DNA from: Eutypella sp. D-1
Taxonomy: Eukaryota > Ascomycota > Sordariomycetes > Xylariales > Diatrypaceae
Reading direction: 5' to 3'
DNA: 64,000 nucleotides
Assembly: GCA_023313575.1 (NCBI GenBank)
Contig: JAJTTP010000022.1
Coordinates: 558,001 to 622,000 of the forward strand
The first letter of the stretch is position 1; each line of letters begins with the position of its first letter. The notes beneath the pieces are model-generated. The model saw nothing but the letters and a program-made list of their open reading frames with translations. It made no database searches and was not told where the DNA came from. This document shows, in pieces, positions 35,589 to 46,334 of this stretch. The translations under genes and the position numbers were made by a program.

Positions 35589-36084
35589 TTCCCGTGTGGG
35601 CAGGTGGCATCCGTAAATGAGCGTGATGTGATGTGATGGCTTATCTGCTTGTCTGACAATGCAAGATCCAAGTGGGTCCGATGTTTCAAAGGAACAGAGT
35701 ACAAAACGGAACGGAGCAGCTGTGTTATGTAATTAAATATTAAATCCACCACAATAAACACATAAACTTATTATAAGTGAGTGAGTATTTTTAGTCGAGT
35801 AGTTTTGATAGTTTGGGTGGTTTTGTTGATTTCAGTGCGTCTCCTTTGAAATGTTTGGGTTGCGTCTTGGTATCCAATCAACGCCTTTATATAAAAAGAA
35901 TTTGGCAGTTGGAGATGTTGACCTCAGTGATTGAACCTAATAATTCGTGGATTTCCAAGGGACGGTTTATTTTTGCGATTTTCGTCCGGGCCTCGAGTCG
36001 CACCGGATGGCCTCCACCGGCAGAATAGTCGGTCAAGGATTTAAATCGGGGGCAGGCTGCAGATGTGCACTGCAAAGAGGATCG

Positions 36085-36130
<46 letters not shown>

Positions 36131-37782
36131 TTGATCAAGTATGTATGCGCGTATGTGTGTCACGTTTTAAGGATGGAGTGCAGGTAGAGTAGCAGTAGGC
36201 GCGCAGAAAGGATGTAAGGCAGTTGTTTCTATGTACGGGTGTATATAATTAATATCCATATGGATAGCATGGGGCGCAAGAGATTTTATGCAAAGACGAT
36301 GCAAAGACGGAAGAGGCTGAGGTGCAGTGCCACGTCAGGATAAGTAAAAGTAGTTAAGCAACCGGTAAGGTATGGGTGGCCACAAGACCAGTTGGACAGA
36401 CGAATAAGTTGTCCAACGGAACGGATTGGCAACGGATTGGCAACGGGTTGGCGACGGGTTGGGGTTCCACAGTAGTTACTGGAATTTATTACACCTTAGA
36501 ATCTCTAACTAAAGCATAGACGTCGATACCGACCACCTGGCGGGTAGACGTTTGAGAATTGCAGCAGCGCAATGATTGACAAACACTCGAGCATTGTTAT
36601 TTAATGCATTGGCTCTGAGTTTGCGGTTACTCCAATAGGACCCAGATTGCCAGATTGCCAGGTTGCCTGGGCGTCAGTTTTAATGCCAGGGTCTTGACGT
36701 GGAAAGAACAAAGACCGATTCGTCAGCTAGAGGGGCTGTGTTTTTTTGTCGGGCAGCCATCCGCTATACCATTCCGCTATACCATCCCGCTATAAAAAGC
36801 GTCGACGCCGTAGCGCGCCGGGTGCGAAGACGGATCCCCTTGAGGCCGCTCGAACCGACTGCGAATAGCTTCTGGCCGAGTGTCCCGATCGGGGCTTGGG
36901 AGACTTGGGGGAGTAGCTGAAACGGAGGGAGAATCTAGGCATCAACAGTATAAAAAAAGAGCACCCCGGAATTATGACTGATGTTCGGCAGCAGATATCC
37001 GTGCTTAGTTAGCTATGTAGACTCTTATGCCACTTATGACGTTTGCTATTATTCGAAGTGGCAAGTTGAACGAGCAAGTTGGCGCGAAGCGATGCAACTT
37101 TTGTTTGCCATGCCCATAACCACTCGAGTACTGAATAACAGGAGTTAAGGAGTAAATGGATCGATGATGATGATGATGATCATACACGGAAAACAACGAG
37201 ATCAGATCGCTAGGAGATCGTTAGTTCTGGATATTGCCCCCCATTGCCCCATCTGCTTGATCTGTCAATCAGTCTGGGTGTCTCGGCATTGCAAATGATG
37301 GACTTCTAGGATCCTGCATTACCGATAAGAGAGTGACAAGGATTGACGATACATAGAAATGAAGAATGACGAAATGGCAGGAGGGAAAGCAGACCCGCCA
37401 TGTGGTCTTTTTCGGATTTTAACATCTGTGGCTCTTACATACCACATTTAGGTATTAACCCAGCCACAACTGGTCGTACTTCGTACTGGGCTCGTACCTG
37501 CAGCATCCCGAGCTCAAGACTGGAATCAAGGGATGGGAGGAGATTTCGATAAATGCATAAAATATATTTATTCATATAATAAGTACGAGTCCTGTTCTCC
37601 GGAAAGCGGCCCCAGAAATCCCAAAAAGGCAATCTACAATATACATACGAAAAAAAAAAAGTTCCCGATATCGTCATTCCCGAGATTTCACCCTTTTCCC
37701 AATTCGAGCTCCCACTGCAAGAAACATATGATTTAAGGTCCGGGACTTTACCTGCGCCCGCCCGAATTGATACCGAGCGAAA
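35589..37782. other. Intergenic region, divergent promoters of the orphan and CTP1
   Basis: No supported gene. Contains a (TA)n(TG)n microsatellite at 36085-36129 and short tandem words such as CGGATTGGCAA near 36.43 kb. The frame at 36699-36920 lacks motifs. The right end holds the CTP1 promoter. Confidence 0.55.
36085..36129. repeat. (TA)n-(TG)n dinucleotide microsatellite
   Basis: About nine TA units pass directly into about thirteen TG units on the plus strand. Confidence 0.92.
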
Positions 37783-38874
37783 ATGTCGACGACGACAGCG
37801 GCAGCGGCTACAGCTGCGACGACGACGGCGGCCGCCGCGAATGATAACAAGCAGAAGCCGAGTCCGTTCCGGTCAATATTAGCCGGTGCCACCGCCGGCG
37901 CCGTAGAGATTGGTGAGGTTTCTTCATATCCTCCAGATGGAACACGGTAGACTAACAAGCCCCCTCCCTTCTCTCTCCCTGCGCAGCTATCACATATCCA
38001 GCCGACTGTACGTGCACCGGCCACACCCCTCTGCATTAGATAGAGACACCCCCCAATTGACCATGCCCCGCCCCCCCCTTCGAACCCAACAGTCGCGAAG
38101 ACGCGGACGCAATTAAACCGCAACCTCGCGGACGGGGCGAAGCTGCCGTGGCCGCCGTTCGGCCGACAGTGGTATGCAGGGTGCACGACATCGATCATCG
38201 GGAACTCGGCCAAAGCCGCGATCCGCTTCGTCTCCTTCGAGCAGTACAAGCGTCTACTCGCGGACGCCGACGGCCGGGTTTCCGGTCCCCGCAACGTCCT
38301 CGCCGGCTTCGGCGCCGGCGTCACCGAATCCCTCCTCGCCGTGACGCCCGCTGAATCCATCAAAACAACACTCATCGACGACCGCAAGCGCGCCAACCCG
38401 CGCATGCGCGGCTTCCTCGACGCGATCCCCATTATCGCGCGCGAGCGCGGCTTGCGCGGGTTCTTCCAGGGCCTGGTACCCACGGCGGCGCGGCAGTCGG
38501 CCAACTCGGCCGTGCGGTTCGGGAGCTACACGTCGTTAAAGCAAGTAGCGGAGTCGTACACGGCGCCCGGGGAGAAACTCGGGGTGGTAGCGACGTTCGG
38601 GATCGGGAGTCTAGCGGGCACGATCACGGTATTCGCCACCCAACCCCTTGATACCGTCAAGACGCGCATGCAGAGCATCGATGCCCGTCGCGAGTACGGG
38701 AATAGTCTCCGCTGCGCCGCGCTGATCTTTCGGCATGAGGGGGTGTTGACGTTTTGGAGCGGCGCCCTGCCTAGGCTCGCCCGTCTTGTTTTGAGTGGTG
38801 GTATTGTCTTTACTATGTATGAGAAGAGCATGGAGTTTATGAATCGTCTTGATCCGGAGAAGAAGTATTTATAG
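37783..38874 (+). CDS. CTP1: Mitochondrial tricarboxylate (citrate) carrier CTP1
   Basis: Mitochondrial carrier family protein exchanging citrate across the inner membrane, supplying cytosolic acetyl-CoA. Exons are 37783-37912, 37987-38007 and 38093-38874, giving 310 aa, the usual carrier length. All three carrier signatures are visible: YPADFAKTR (split by intron 2), TPAESIKTTLIDD and QPLDTVKTRMQS, each followed by a Gly-rich matrix helix. Blocks shared with yeast CTP1 include GNSAKAAIRF, PRLARLVLSGGIVFT and TPAESIKTTLIDD. The 21-nt middle exon encodes only seven residues (AITYPAD) yet carries the first half of the first signature, so exact splicing is essential. The N-terminus is Thr/Ala-rich. 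It is convergent with CBP6. Confidence 0.93.
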
Positions 38875-39240
38875 AGTTTTTTTCTTTATCTACCTGTGCG
38901 GTTTGTCTGGGGGGGGGGGGGGGGGCTGGACGATAACGGGGAAAAGAATGGCCCCTGGCTAGGCTAGACGAAAGGGGGGCGACGGCTGGATACCTTGATG
39001 TTAGCTAAAAATAGGGAGGAGCGGTGGGATCGAGCATATCGGGGTGTTAATGGAGTTTATTATTTCAAAGAGTAGACAAAAGAAAATATTCACAGTGGCT
39101 ATCGTTATATCTATGTTGTTGTCGTTGTTGTACACCGTCATCGCTCATACCTAGTCTCCACGATGACGCCCCCCCCCTTTTATACCATCACATACACCTG
39201 CGCCATCCATCCAACTGTCTCCATCTCGACCTCTCCCCTA
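38875..39240. other. Convergent spacer between CTP1 and CBP6
   Basis: A 366-base spacer holding both 3' ends. It includes a G17 run at 38909-38925. No gene is seen. Confidence 0.6.
38909..38925. repeat. G17 homopolymer
   Basis: Run of 17 G about 35 bases after the CTP1 stop codon, probably within its 3' UTR. Confidence 0.9.
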
Positions 39241-39906
39241 CTAGAACCGCACCAACCCCCCGATCTTCAACATCAAGCGATCGAACCAGGACCGCTTGGG
39301 TCCTTCCTCCAGCTCCCGCAGCAGGTCCTTGTAGTACGTCGGGTTGCTCCTCGGGTGCATGATGGAGCCCTTGATTGTATACTGCGAGAGGGGATAATGG
39401 TCAGCGCAAGTCCAAAAGCCAAACCCCCTTCCCCCCGCCCCCCCTTTATCCCGGCTTGAGGGAATGGAACGGGGATGCAAAGGAAGAATACGCGCACGCC
39501 ACGCCACGCCAACTCACTTTCTTCTTATACCGGTTATCCAGCAGCGAGTATAGCGCATTGGCCTGTCTCAGCAAGTCCATCTCCGACATCTTTGCCGTGG
39601 GCGTGGGCGTAGCTGGAGACTCTGGTGTTGTTGGCGTTGACGTCGATGGGGATGGGGATGGGGATGGAGATGTCTCGAACCGCTTGCGCACGATATCCTG
39701 GAACTGGAACTCCGGACGCAAGGGGTCCTTGGGCCATCGATCTAGAGCGCGTAGGATGTGTCGCTTGCCGCTCTGCGATTTGGGGGTGAGGGGGGGGGTG
39801 TTAGGACGTGATCTTGGTGAGGGGAAGGGGGGGTGTTATATATATATCATGGGGGGTCGGGTGGGCGTGAAGTGGAGATACATACAATTGTTTGACGGGC
39901 GGCCAT
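39241..39906 (-). CDS. CBP6: Cytochrome b translation/assembly factor CBP6 (UQCC2-like)
   Basis: Small mitochondrial protein. The family binds the mitoribosome exit together with Cbp3 and assists synthesis and assembly of cytochrome b for complex III. Exons are 39886-39906, 39518-39772 and 39241-39381, giving 138 aa; introns are 113 and 136 nt, both phase 0. The first exon encodes only seven residues (MAARQTI). Splicing gives SGKRHILRALDRWPKDPLRPEFQFQD across exon 2, a Pro/Ser/Thr-rich insert, then NALYSLLDNRYKKK and, in exon 3, SNPTYYKDLLRELEEGPKR and a short basic/hydrophobic tail. The WPKDPLRP and NALYSLLDNRYKKK blocks are what I associate with CBP6/UQCC2; the assignment is from memory of the family. 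It is convergent with another mitochondrial gene, CTP1. Confidence 0.72.
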
Positions 39907-41524
39907 TTTTCGTTGTCTTTTTGGCCCCCTCCGGTCTTGGAAATGTCACGTCACGTCACGTCAACATGTAAGATAGGGCTATAGGGCGATAGGGCGGTAT
40001 TTGAATTGCTTTCCCGGTGCACGTTCTTGTCCCTATCCAGTGCAGATGTTATGTCATGTTCAAAGATTCCCCATCTGATAACATCCCGGCCCAGATGTAA
40101 ATCTTCTTATCGATAACTAAGGTAAACTGCCAAGACTACCCAGTTTAAGTACCTAAGTACCTCCTGCTTAGAGAAGCTGGAACCGGCACGGGGCCCGTGC
40201 ATGAATGAGGCATGGGTAACTTCATGTTAATTGGCAGGCCTCCCGAAATCCCATGGGATGCCAAGCATGCGACGGGAGGGCTTGTGATTGGTTGCATATG
40301 CGTGAACCCAGCTTCCGTTTTCAGGGTTCCCACCCCTGGATCTCAGGGCAGCTGGGCAGATACGCGGAATAACTTGTACATGTTCAGGTGTGTATACCTG
40401 GTAGTTTATGTATTCCGGTACCTTGGAAGGTTCGACGGGTATTGCGGCTTTCCAGAACCAGCCAGCAGCGTGTTTTGTCATCAGCATAAGCCCTGGAAGT
40501 CGGGTATTTCACCTGAAAGACCGGGAGGTACCGAGTACAATGAATGAGATGCTGGTACTTACATACGCCCGTGATCAGTTCAGGTGTTCCTACCTTGCTG
40601 TGTTCATTAATTCAATCATGCAAACCTCTTTTTACTTCACTGCCACAATCCTACCAAACTATTCCATACAATTATATACAATTACATACATAGAATTCCA
40701 GGCTTATTTGTTATAATCATACCTAACTACGGCCGGCCAGTCGCCCGAGGCTAACTGGAAGGCCGACTGCCGCCGTTTTTTTATTTCGGATTATAGTTTC
40801 CGTCATTCATTCCCGTTCATTCCATCATCTAACAACCTTAACCAACATTCGTTTACCAATTACTTACATCCGTAGACTCAGCTCAGTTCACTGCCCGATC
40901 AATCTCTCTTTTTTCAAAACCCAAACGCTATACCTACCACCTATAACCATTTTTTCTCTTTTACCTTTTACCTTCTATCTTTTAAAAACGACAGGGGATA
41001 ATAGTGTCACATTTGACTGGCGAAAAAAGTCCTGAATAGCCCCCTTTTTTTAATCGCCACCGAAAAAGGCAGACAGCAATTTACTTGTACGAAGTCCTAC
41101 CATCCCTAAAACTATCCAGTACGACAGTACTACAGTACTAATATAGTAGTCGGTAGTGTTACTTGCGACCCGTAGCGTTCCACCTCCACCTGCACTTCCT
41201 TCCCCCTTGGCCCCCCCCATCTCCACTAACTTGTCATACGGTGCCCGGTGGTCCTCTCCCTTCCCCCTCTTCCTCCCCCTACCCTCCCCCTACCCTCCCC
41301 CTACTAGTTAGTTAGTTAGTCAGTCTTCGTCTGCGTCTCTCGTCAGGCTGCCACTTAACCGGCGACTTTCTTACCAAAACAACTAAAATCCATTCATCCA
41401 TCCATCACATCATCCTCAAATCCATCTATCGTATCATTCCATTCATTCGTTCATTTATTTGTTCAACTAAGCAACCTTCATCCCCAAATTACCACCACCT
41501 CTTCGTAGGTAATTTGCGATCATC
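39907..41524. other. Intergenic region, CBP6 promoter and long BSD2 leader
   Basis: No supported gene. The left part holds the CBP6 promoter. From about 40.8 kb rightward the plus strand is pyrimidine-rich with CCATC, TTAG and CATT tandem words, which looks like a long 5' leader or promoter of BSD2. Frames at 40145-40716 on both strands lack motifs and splice support. Confidence 0.55.
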
Positions 41525-42801
41525 ATGTCGGGTCGATACGAACGGGTAAGTTTAGACATTTAGACATACACCTAAGTAGTTAATGAATAAATGAAATGAG
41601 CCACGATCGTTTATGCGCATTGCATTAATTGCTAACCTAACTTGATTAACCATCACAGGTAAATACCCAAGACGACGACCATCACGCCTCCTCCCTCAAC
41701 TCCTCTGCTCTCAACCAAACTCCCGACTCGCCACCTCCCTCTTTCCGTTCACGACCCTCATCCATAGAAAGGAGACGCCAGAATAATGCCCATGTCGATC
41801 CTACTTTAGCCGACGCATTCGATGCCGACGGAGACGATAGCGACGATGAACCCGACGACAGGCAGCGCTTAGTTCGGGGAAACTCCTTTCCCGTCTCGCG
41901 ATCTTCCACCTTCAGCAGCGATTCCCGTAGCCCTAACGCCGAGACGAATACGAGGTCTTCTTCCCTTAACAATAACGCACAGTCGACCGGAGGAACTATC
42001 GCGAGACCACAGCCTCAGCCCCCGTCCCAGTCGCAGTTCAGCTCGAGAGTATATGGTGGTGGTATACAGTCCGATGGCGTTTTCTCCAACATGATGGCCA
42101 GGCCAGAGAGAGGGGAGAAGACTGTTGAAGAGTTGCCTCCTGTATGTCCACCTCACTAGTATCATCCGTCTTGTCATGATGCAATGACTGCGATGGCTGC
42201 GATTACTGACCAGTTTCTCTAGACTTACGAACAAGCTGCCGCAGATGCCGCTCCGCCCTATTGGGAGACGACCATCCTGGCTCCCGGACTCGGCGGTCCC
42301 GACGAGGTCTATATCGATGGAATGCCCGTCGGTTCTGTTTTCAGTTTCATTTGGAACGGCATGATCAGCATGTCCTTCCAGCTCGTCGGTTTCCTACTCA
42401 CCTACCTATTACACTCCACGCACGCCGCGAAGAATGGTTCGCGCGCCGGTCTAGGCATCACCCTGATCCAGTACGGTTTCTATATGAAGAGTTCCGTGTC
42501 CGGTGGCGGCATGGACGGCAGCCCCAGCGACGGGTACTCGCAGCCGCCAGATCCTAACAGCCACGACTTCGACCCCGGCAACGTCGGCTCCAGCACCGAG
42601 GGCTCCGGCTCCATGGACGAAATCGCCGGCAGCGACTGGATCGCCTACATCCTTATGATCGTCGGTTGGTTCATCCTCATCCGGTCCGTCAGCGACTACA
42701 TCAAGGCCCGACGACACGAGCAGCTCGTCATGCAGAGCCCCGATCGGGGCCTCGGCGTCCCGGTTATTGCCACGGGCGAAAGGCCCGAGACGGTGGTCTA
42801 A
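41525..42801 (+). CDS. BSD2: BSD2/NDFIP-family Rsp5 adaptor (metal homeostasis protein)
   Basis: Endosome/vacuole membrane adaptor that brings substrates such as metal transporters to the HECT ligase Rsp5/Nedd4. Exons are 41525-41545, 41659-42141 and 42223-42801, giving 360 aa. The seven-residue first exon (MSGRYER) is followed by a long acidic, Ser/Asn-rich cytosolic N-terminus. Two PY motifs that would bind WW domains lie together: PPTY (aa 167-170) and PPYW (aa 179-182). The conserved membrane part begins with GMPVGSVFSFIWNGMISMSF and FQLVGFLLTYLLHSTHAAKN, then GLGITLIQYGFYM, a Gly/Ser loop and a final helix WIAYILMIVGWFILI. That gives three predicted membrane segments, as in the family. 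Oddity: intron 2 falls exactly between PP and TY of the first PY motif. Confidence 0.9.
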
Positions 42802-44751
42802 GACTGGACAGCATCTGTCGCTGTTACATGCTTAACGGGTTGAAGGAGAGGAGGGAAGCCCCAGGAAGAAGAAAAAAGGAAAAAAGAAAAATCAAGCTTA
42901 ACCAACCAAAACCATACATACATATATATACCCACACCCACACACATAGCGGGACGAAGGGGTCTGCACAGCATGGCGTTGATTCGAAAGGGGGTTTGGG
43001 TATCTCTTTTTTTTTTTCCCCTGTCTCCTTGTCTACTGCTACTAGCAACCTACCGAACTTTGGCGCTATTGTTTGTTTGTTTCCCCCCCCCTAGCCGTCT
43101 GAGAAGAAGCATGGATGATGGATGGATGGCTTCGGTAGTGGTGAACCAGTCCAGTCAGTCAGTCGTACGGACCATTCTCCCTTTTTCCTTTTTTCATTAG
43201 CCTTGGCTTTGAAATATCGATCAAACAGTGTACAACAATATCCACGGGACGCTTATGCTCGCATGCTAGCTAGCCTGCCTTTTTTCCCATTTCCCATTTC
43301 CATCCAGTTCAGTTGAGCGGTACCGACTAGCCCGACCCCAGGAAGGCATTTCATTTTCGCTGTCTGCGGCTTTTTTCATCCTCTCGTCTCATCGTCTAGG
43401 TAGCGTGCCATGCCATGCCTGCCCTTTCCCAGTCAAGAGTCAAAAGAAACAGAGAAAGAAACATACGAGCAGTGCCAGCGGGGTTCGCTGCGCGCATTTA
43501 CTTTTTTATTGTTATTGTTGGTTCTGCCTGGTGACTTTGTACCTTGCGTGAGATGTGGTGTTCTGTGTGCTGTGTGTGCTGTGTGATCTCAGATGTTTTT
43601 GAGGGGGGGGGAGGCAGGTAAATGACTTTTTGGGTGGGGATATACTAGATGACGAGCACCCCCAGGATATTCTGTCTGTCTGTCGGAGACGGCATCCCCG
43701 TAGTTCAGTTCGAGCCCTTACCTTTACCCTTCGACACGGACGAACTTCGTATTGTATATAAATAAGCAAGTCTGAGTTTCTTCGGGGAGGTGTAGATTGG
43801 CCCGCCGTAGGTTAGACGAGACCAGAAGACCCCGGCAACGAAAAAATCCTCTACTTTTTCTTCCTTCTTCCTTCTGAGTAGGACGACGCAGGACCCGTCC
43901 GTCTCTTTGCTTAACTGATCGATTGCGTTGCGTAGGTAGTTAGTCGGATCGGACGGCGTGGTGGTGGAGGTATTTGGTATTGAATGAGCTTGGGGGGGGG
44001 GGGGGTAAGTACTGGGACTTTAGTATAGGTGTATATATTTGATTGCGCCTTCTGTGGTGAATCACCAGAAGGGCCCAAACCACATAACCTGTGCAAGGCA
44101 GGAAATAAATGAGATGAAGATGAGATGAGATCAAGAAGACAGGAGTGTCGCCGCTGCCTCGCTGTAAGTAAGTAAGTAAGTCTTATCAGTTGTGGTCTGT
44201 TACACCGTAGCAGTGCCCGTGACTAATAGTTATGTTGCAGTTCCGCCAGCCAGCTTGTTCAATACTGATTCATGAATTTACTCGACTTAACAGTCACCGA
44301 GGCTTCGCTTCGCTGCCTAGGTAGCTATGTATATAAAGAAGGGTGCCCCCGTGCTCTTTTCTTGTTCTCTGGTCGATCGAGAACTTTACCTTCTTTTTGC
44401 CTTCCTTTTTCTATCGGCATCGTTTTCGTCTTCTAGTGGCGTGTCCTGTTTTTTCCCTTGGTATCGATAAAAGCGGGATTTTAAGGCATTTACATGTATA
44501 TCGATTGATCTATCTAATACGTCTACTCGCAGCTTATTATACACAGGGACGCCTAGCATATGTACCTCGGTAACTAATGTGTGTGTCTAACTCCGTTCTA
44601 GAGCAACGTTTCGGGGATACTCCGTGCAGTCAAGAAAAATATATATAGCTACGTCTAGACGAACGAAGGACCGGTCGATTACGGCGTCTATACCTCCTCT
44701 ACCGATCCAACATAACACTGGCCCCCATCCTACAAGACATCTCCCCCGACA
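42802..44751. other. Intergenic region after BSD2 with homopolymers
   Basis: Nothing coding is supported. Holds the BSD2 3' flank, CATA/CACA words, T, C and G runs (G14 at 43992-44005), a TAAG tetramer array near 44.17 kb and, at the right, the promoter and leader of the CVNH gene. The frame at 44343-44573 has no motif. Confidence 0.55.
43992..44005. repeat. G14 homopolymer
   Basis: Run of 14 G on the plus strand in the spacer between BSD2 and the CVNH gene. Confidence 0.85.
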
Positions 44752-45431
44752 ATGAAACCCACAACTCCCGCTCTCGCCTTCCTAGGCCTAGGTCTCGGCC
44801 CCGGCGCACGAGCAAGCTTCTCCGACAAGTGTCCCGGCGACATACACCTGCGGCACGGGGAGAGCGGCAGCGGCAGCGGCGTCGGCGACGTGGACCCCAA
44901 CAAGTGGTATTTCCGCGTCGACTGTCTTCGGGATAGTGGGGCGGAGCACTGTTCTGTGTTGGATTTGGATCAGTGCGTTTTCCTCCTTCCCTTTTTCTTT
45001 TCTTGCACCCCCCCCCCCTCCCCTGGGGATCTCTTCTCTCTTGCTCCTTTCTTCTGCCGGCCAGTGACTAACATGCGCATCTTCACAACGTTACGTTTGT
45101 GCTCATATAGCTGCTTCGGGAACCAGGACGGCAAGCTCGTGGCGGCGCATGACGGGGCGTTTTCCGGATCCTGCCACGACTGCTTCATCGAAGACTCCGT
45201 TAGCGGCCAGGGCCCCATATTTCAGTGCCGCTGCGACCCCATCCCCGGCCGGTCGTGGGTTTATCCCGGTGAGTTTGCGCTTTATCCTGTGGTGGGGACG
45301 TTAGGCGGGCTCGGGAGTGAAGCTTGCGAGAGTGAGTATGATGCTGACTTGAGGCCGCAGACCAGTATATTGATGTCGTTGATGGCTCGTTGAGATGTTT
45401 TGGTGAGGTTGCTTATGACTGCTTCGATTGA
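44752..45431 (+). CDS. Secreted cyanovirin-N homology (CVNH) cysteine-rich protein
   Basis: Small secreted lectin-like protein. The model uses exons 44752-44972, 45111-45268 and 45361-45431 and gives 149 aa. A signal peptide is expected: MKPTTPALAFLGLG then a Gly/Ala-rich stretch, with cleavage probably near ARA-SF. The CVNH repeat signature appears as LDLDHCFGNQDGKL, FSGSCHDC and FQCRCDP, followed by the closing beta hairpin YIDVVDGSLRCFG. That last block exists only if intron 2 (45269-45360, GTGAGT donor, TGCTGACTT branch, CCGCAG acceptor) is removed; reading straight through ends at 45393 with an unrelated Leu/Gly tail. Intron 1 (44973-45110) is a multiple of three and also open, so it could be mistaken for coding. 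About twelve Cys remain in the mature protein, more than in single CVNH modules, so extra disulfides are likely. CVNH proteins bind mannose-rich glycans; the biological role in fungi is mostly unknown. Confidence 0.75.
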
Positions 45432-46334
45432 TGTCGTGTGGTGGAATAGCGGGGTGGGGCAGCCTGTGGGGACAAGCCCCTTTTTGAGGGCCACAATTGA
45501 CTGGGTCTTCAAGGAGGCTTTCCTCTATTGCGACGCATTGAATCTTTACCATACCGTCCGTCTATACAACGGCCACTTTACCACAATGCGTATAGCTTGA
45601 TACCATATACTGTAATAATAAAGACAGAGGTGAAGGAGTAAATAAAATGATGAGGAAGGAGGCGCCCACAATGAAAACTGCAATGCGCGCCGTGAAAAGG
45701 TTGAATGTACGAATCTAACAGGCTACTCGACGAACGTATCGGGGACTCCGCACTGCTGTGGCGCAAACCCGTAACCAATTACATAATTATAAGCGATATG
45801 AGTAAAAGAATAATTAGGCTTTATAAGCTCACGATCTACCCGAGGTAGGATTTGAAACAGCCGACACTACTCCGAGAGACTCAACTCAACGGATCTGCGG
45901 TCGAGGAGACTTGAACAGTGACATGGGGTTACGTGGCGAGTAGTCCGCCAGTGTTTGCTAACCATCAGATCTGCCAAGCTTATTCCTCCTCACGTGGGTT
46001 GATCCCGGCACCCTTGCGGATGTAGATGGGATGTTGGATGCGGCGGAAGAATTACAAACAATGGAACAAACATGGCGGTAATCCAAGTGCGCCTCTGTCA
46101 TACATGACGGCTTTTGTGAGTTCCGATGAATTAAGGCTGGAGTGCCGTGTAAACTGGGAGTGTGCACACCCAGTCAATAAAACCTTAAATTTTCGTCGAA
46201 AATTAGGCACACTTCCTCGGCCTTACCTACAAGCTCTCATCACTTCAGTTCTCAGCGCCGGATTTATCTGGGTCTGCCCTATTATAGTGTGTGTGTGTCC
46301 CGATTATCCGGTCTCCGAGTCGAGTCAATAGGTT
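45432..46334. other. Spacer between CVNH gene and C2H2-type gene
   Basis: No supported gene. Around 45840-45930 there are two short matches to a tRNA B-box on the minus strand, but T-arms cannot be folded. Frames at 45958-46167 and 46026-46331 lack motifs. Confidence 0.5.

Noticed and set aside
38341..38874. CTP1 as a 177-aa truncated carrier
   Set aside because: Upstream exons with the first carrier signature join in frame to give a full 310-aa carrier.
45269..45393. CVNH protein reading straight through to a stop at 45393
   Set aside because: The read-through tail is unrelated to the family, while the spliced reading gives the conserved closing hairpin.
45840..45930. tRNA or tRNA-derived element on the minus strand
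   Set aside because: Two B-box-like words (TTTCAAATCC, GTTCAAGTCT) are present, but neither can form a T-stem, and no A-box or acceptor stem was found at suitable distance.
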